Source of the DNA: Echinococcus granulosus
Lineage: Eukaryota > Platyhelminthes > Cestoda > Cyclophyllidea > Taeniidae
DNA length: 64,000 bases
Direction: 5' to 3'
Assembly: GCF_000524195.1 (NCBI RefSeq)
Contig: NW_020170387.1
Coordinates: 1,316,246 to 1,380,245 of the forward strand
Position numbers and translations under genes: made by a program. The notes below the pieces were generated by a model. That model did no database searches and had not been told where the DNA came from. It saw nothing but the letters and a program-made list of their open reading frames with translations. Below, piece after piece: positions 58,954 to 64,000 of this stretch. How positions within the stretch are numbered: the first letter of the stretch is position 1; each line of letters begins with the position of its first letter.

Positions 58954-61900
58954 TCAGCGCAAGGAGGCATTGGTCGAGCGGGAGGTGGTAGTCGAGGCGG
59001 AAGAGGAGGGAGGTGCGCTGGGTACACAATCGTCGCCATCAAAGATGGTGGGAAAGTCCGTGATCAGTCTAATAACTACTGCCTGCTCAAACTTGGCCCC
59101 CGCCAGACAACTCAGTGGGTCTGTGTAAGAGGAGCTCATCAGACTGGGCGCAAACACGATGGCCAGGTTTTCCGACGACATCATGTTCACGCGCTGGTGT
59201 TCCGCAACTCTAGCAATGCAAAGGCTTCTCAGTTCATTGATAAACTATGGATGTAATGTTTACAAATAGTCTAGAATGTGTTAATGTTGCTTAACCAATA
59301 GTGCCCTACCACAGTCGATTATATTAAAGCACTAGGTCTAAGGTATTCGAAAAGGCCACTGAACATACTCTCAGTAAATTTCTTAGATTCAGCTAAATGC
59401 CCAAAGCTTGATTATTAGCAACCAGGAGAACCAATACAGTGCCAACTTCCATCGAAAAATGTAGAATGAATTAAACCAGTCTAGGGAGTATTGCCGAAGG
59501 AGAAAGCTCTCCTATAAAGGCGGTAGAAATTCGGTGCTTGAAAATGATATGACAAATGATGTAACAGCATATCTTGAAGGTCAAAGCCGTTCGCAAGCTG
59601 AGTCCAACGCTCATGTACCTCATAGGTATGAGGAACAAACTAGGGTTAGTTCGCAACTTCGGAGCTTTGTGTGCAAACAATGGCTTGCTCGATTATAGAA
59701 AGAGAACAATTTATCAATACCTGTTCAAGTGGGCCATCAAGTACCGGAGGCAGTAGTAGTGGGCCGATGGAAGCCGTTGGATGCATCCCTTGAAAAAGTC
59801 GTGTTTCTGCTCCTCTGAGAGTTGTTCATCGCCTACAAGAATGCAACAACGAGCCTGTAAGTCACCGCGTAAACTACCAGATAGCCAACAGTCGGCTATT
59901 GAATGTGCAGCGTTAGTATAGGCGGTGCCTCATAGATCCCCACCAATCTTTGTGAGACATGGGACAATATTTCGGACGGAAAACAAATTATAAAAACTAG
60001 GCTCAGTAAATCGCCCAAATTGCGGTTCCAGCTCCAATCTGAGCAATCATAGAACCAATGAGGAATGAGTGGGTTTTTTGCTTGAACGATTGTCAAAAGA
60101 TTAGTGATTGCGTGATTTTGAATGAAATGTACGATTTGTAGAACAGGACCCACCTGACTGGTTGGCATGTTACCCATCAACTAATTTAGACAAGAGGAGG
60201 CGCGCCTAACGGTGTACACGTACATGAAAGCGCACACGCGCACAAGAACTAGGTGACAGCAACAGCTCGACGGCGATGCCAGGGATGATTACACCTCGTC
60301 ATCTAATCGGGCATCGAGATACAGAGAGAGGGAGCAATAAGAGGACGTCTACCGATTTTACGGTAGGTGCAAAAAATATTAAGCATTCGGAGACATTTGT
60401 ACACAATGAATTCTGGCTATTTTCAAGATCAAAAAGGAGATTCAAACTCGGCTATACGAAATCCAGTTAAATGACACACTACAGTGCCTACGACGAGAGC
60501 ATGGATATGCATTAGCCCAGAGGGCACCTACTAAGCCCACCGATCCCCCATTGTTTATATCGAACCATTTGGTACCGACTTTTGTTAGAGTTGAAGCAAA
60601 CAAATCTACGTTCTTTTAATAAATCCAAACAGGAAGAATCCTATCTTCACAGTAATAATTTATTGTTATTTTTAAAAGTTATGATTTCGAGACCAATTGC
60701 CCATAATAATAATGAAGGAGAGTCCGTTGCGTTGAAAGATGAACGCAACGTTATAATTCATCAAGCATTGGATTTAGATTCACCTACTGACTATATGTAA
60801 TGGGCAAAAATAATCAAATGTGGGAATGCATCAGCACAGAGGGAATGCAAAGCGGATTAAAAGAATCCTTCCACTTCACGCGGGATTAAGCGATCAAAGT
60901 CGCACACACGCATACATGGGTGAGAAGATTTAGTGTTTTTCGCAAAGCTTCTGTAACATCAAAACAAGTGTGCCAATCAGTCGATTTCCACAATTTGACT
61001 TTCTGTATCACTTAAACGGTTTTCAGAGGAGGAGAAAGTAGAAAAATCGAAGCAAATTTCAGTAGGTGTATCAGCTTCAGTCGACAACATACAAACGATA
61101 TGGCACTGTTACACCATCACTAGCATCACCACAAAAAAGCCTGTTTCAGCTGACGACGCGGTACATACGTAACAGCTAAAAAAATGAATTAGCGCTACAG
61201 CTAACCTACATGGGTAAGTAACAAGACGGGACGATGTGCATGCATGACTTGGAAAGACAAGACACGCCGACTAACAGATCCTTCAAGAACGGTTCTGTGT
61301 GAACAAATACATCTAGAATATGCACACACAAAAAAGCAACTGCGGAAATGATGTTCAATTACGTGGGGGGAAGAAATTCGGAGGATGATTCAATAGTGAT
61401 GTAGGAAAGCACATGTGAACAAAGAATGAATAGAGAATGGAGCTGATTAGTGAAGCAATTTTACAGTTTCGAACCACAAAATTCAATGAACGCGTATCAA
61501 AAACAAAAAGGCACAGACATCCATGGCAATGCGCAAATTACCACGTGATGCAACAAAGTCAAATCGTCAGACATATTATGCCTTTTGTGGAAGGAATGGA
61601 GAAAATGCATGAACCCCAGCATTGTGCTAAAAAACCGACTACTTAAGAGCGCGGAATACGAGAATGAATTACTTTTGAGGTATCACGAAGAAGACATTTA
61701 GTGAAACAGCATCTTTTGACACTAAAGATAGGAAATGTCAGCGCAAATGTGGCATAGGTAAGACATTTCCTACTTAAACACACCTTGGCATATTTCTTAG
61801 TCTATTTTCAGCCGCTAAAGCAGTCACACTAGCAAAATTGGTGCCAAGAAAAAACTGCATTTCAGGGGTGCATCGGCGAGGTCAGTCTAAGTGACAAACG

Positions 61901-63158
61901 AAAAGGAGGCATGGCTCCAATATTTTTTTTTCGCAAGAAGTTAACAAACAGATGAAAAAGAAAACACACCCAAAGACAGCAGATTTGTGCGAAAAAGGCG
62001 CACAATAACCACCGCATGCACGCTAACCGGCTAGATCTCGCAGAGAAAGCAGGAATAATTGCACAAACGTCCCAATCACCTCGCTTTGTTTCTCCTTTGC
62101 TCATTCGTAATTAATCCCGAAAAAGAGACGTCTGGGTACAGGTGGTAGGACTTTGCCGCCACACTAACATGAGTGTAGGAAAACTCACTGACAGCACATT
62201 GACATACTCGACGTAAAATCGGAAGTGTCCATTAGCATAAAGGTGGTAAAATTCTTATAAGACCAAAAAGAAAAAAGCGAATTATCTATACCTATTTTAT
62301 TCGGAAAATTGACCTGTTGACAAACAACAATGGCATTTCGAATTCCGGAGTTAGAGAAAACTTCGACGACGTCTCATCGCCATTGGAGATTCGGTTTGTT
62401 TCAATCAAACAAAAAATAACGATAACAATCGAAAGGTGTTAAACTAAGTTATTACACATCCGACATCTACTACACTCATGGAAAAGGCTTGATTCTTCTA
62501 AACAGACAGTTTATCCCATCAATCAACAAAACGATTCCAGAAAAAAAGGAGCGGGAAATGTTGAAGTAGTCAACAGTGAGCTCAGTAAAATACAATTTTC
62601 AAAGGGCAGTCGGTTCATAGAGAGGAAACAAATAGGATGGCAATACAACAAGGCACTTCGAAAGAGTCCATCTCGCCTTTTTGCCAGTACTACCTAGGCG
62701 CCTAAATATATCGGTGCCACCGAGTCACTTGAAGAAACAATAACTCCGAAGAAGTTAAGTCAATGTTTTCCTTTGCAAAACGTGGTCAGCTTCTTTTGAT
62801 TTTTTAGCAACAAACGCCAAACATAAAAAGAGGAGTTTGTTTTGCGAATAAATAACCATATATCACCAAGACGCCTTACAAAAATTAGAGGCTATTACCA
62901 CAACTACTGTTTCGCTACAAAAATTTAAAATAGCTTAACAAAAATATCTAGGGTTTCATCTCTGAACGGCATACAGAGTTTAACAAAAAAAGGTAGCGCT
63001 GTCAATGGGTATTAACTCACGGGCAATATCAATCAGTTCGGGATAGGCCTCGTAGGTGATGAGAGGAATCGGGAGTTGACGAAGAAAGGACTTGATGAGA
63101 CTCGTAATTGTATTCAGATCGTTACATCTCTTCTCTGAGAGATCCACTGATTCGCAGT
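58954..63158 (-). CDS. RhoGAP-domain protein, chimaerin-like (3' part, 5' exons beyond window)
   Basis: Three exons, 63021-63158, 59721-59832 and 58954-59209, join at phases 1 and 2. Introns are 3.2 kb and 511 nt. Together they encode the last two thirds of a RhoGAP domain. RhoGAPs stimulate GTP hydrolysis by Rho/Rac/Cdc42, shaping the actin cytoskeleton. Exon 1 ends LIKSFLRQLPIPLITYEAYP; exon 2 has LPSAHYYCLRYLMAHLNR; exon 3 has VNMMSSENLAIVFAPSLM with the invariant Asn. The LPIPLITYEAYPE string resembles chimaerins, as does the stop soon after the domain. The tail after FPTIFD is 31 residues and Ser/Thr-rich (SSSASTTTSRSTNASLR). The exon with the arginine finger (GxxRVSG) would lie upstream, outside the window. 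The first exon enters at phase 1, so a preceding exon is required. Subfamily assignment is moderate, since SH2/C1 regions are not visible. Confidence 0.87.
59833..63020 (-). other. 3.2 kb intron of the RhoGAP gene
   Basis: Donor C|gtgagt at 63020 and acceptor ttcttgtag at 59833. AT-rich; open frames of 60-94 codons inside show no splice support or recognisable motif. Confidence 0.6.
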
Positions 63159-64000
63159 CTGAAATAGAGGCTTTCGAAGTTTACATAGATAAAAGCATAG
63201 CGTAGTAGACTAGGCGATTTCGTAATGCTTCGTGGAATTTCCACATTTAATGTAAACATTCCTATACAATAATATACACAAAGACGTCAACTAACTTTGG
63301 ATCTGACAAATAAGCATGTTATCAGCTGCTTGTCACTGAGGCCAGACGATTGATAGCATTTAAAATATCAGAAATTTAGTGAATCGAAAGGCACTCACAA
63401 AATACAACAGACACATTACCCATTTAATGCAAAAACTTGTCTACTAACAGATGATATCGAACAAATAACTGCAGAATTCCTATTAAGGTTAACAAAACTG
63501 AATGAAGAAAATGATTTTAAATAATGCTAACAGAAAGAGATTCCATTGGATAATATGTAGGAATAAAAATACCGCGTTTTCGAAATATTCTGGTTATCCT
63601 AAATTGTGGGGAATTATGAACCAATCTTTACAACTAGCCCAATTATGTCGAAGTAAAGAGAGCTAATAGAGTTAGCAAATGGCATGATTCAAAAGAGAGA
63701 TATGGCCGCGAAACAAAAATTACGATAGGTTAAGTGGGAAAAACAAAAAGAAAAGGTTTTCGAAGACAATGGACACCTCGTGAATGGGTTAGACGAGCTA
63801 ATGAAATAGCATGCAGATCAACAATTAGATCGGCAATAAGATTAGGTGGAAAAATGGAAACCCATAAGTGATAACATGTAATTGAAGAAAAGCATGCATC
63901 GACATCGTAATCAAAAACAAACGGCAAGATAGTAAATGTCAGGTATCTCTTGAGAACAATATCTGCAAAAGACTAAAAATACTACACATAAATTAAACAA
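63159..64000. other. Right edge, probably intron of the RhoGAP gene
   Basis: An AT-rich stretch upstream of the first visible RhoGAP exon. The next upstream exon was not found before the window ends. The minus-strand 65-codon frame at 63730-63927 has no supporting features. Confidence 0.45.

Noticed and set aside
1..64000. CRISPR arrays, rRNA genes, bacterial operons, viral genes
   Set aside because: None seen; the window is eukaryotic nuclear sequence with split genes.

Overview
This window is eukaryotic nuclear DNA: split genes with GT-AG introns, long AT-rich non-coding stretches, and no operons, ribosome-binding sites or prophage. Very small introns (31, 41 and 49 nt) sit beside introns of 3-7 kb, and the conserved proteins are metazoan in type but divergent. 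This fits an invertebrate animal, most likely a parasitic flatworm (cestode or trematode). The taxon is an inference; no sequence here proves it.

Layout. 0-12 kb: mostly non-coding, with isolated exon-like islands of unknown genes on both strands. 12.1-18 kb is the densest block: SPT4 (+), mitochondrial GatA/QRSL1 (-, four exons, tail-to-tail with SPT4), a previously unflagged 63-residue four-exon gene (-), FCF1 (+, head-to-head with the small gene) and an unidentified 150-residue reading frame (+). 18.1-19.2 kb: an intronless seven-helix receptor-like protein (-). 19.2-30.8 kb: gene-poor, with three CpG-rich patches carrying CCAAT boxes and a few exon-like islands on the minus strand. 30.8-32.8 kb: a two-exon SOX-type HMG-box gene (-) with an upstream C2H2-like motif. 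34.1-43.4 kb: a four-exon LAMP-like membrane glycoprotein (+) with a 6.7 kb intron. 43.8-51.7 kb: exon-like islands, an apparent pseudogene and three of five copies of a dispersed hairpin repeat. 51.7-53.9 kb: complete seven-exon pyrroline-5-carboxylate reductase (+). 55.4-58.5 kb: a candidate three-exon gene of unknown function (-). 58.95-63.16 kb: the 3' half of a chimaerin-like RhoGAP gene (-); its 5' exons lie beyond the right edge.

The recognised genes are mainly housekeeping: transcription elongation (SPT4), mitochondrial Gln-tRNA formation (GatA), small-subunit rRNA processing (FCF1) and proline synthesis (PYCR). Regulatory and surface genes are added to these: SOX, the receptor, LAMP and RhoGAP. 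No shared pathway is evident. Exon boundaries were built by hand from splice motifs, phase matching and family alignment from memory; none has transcript support.
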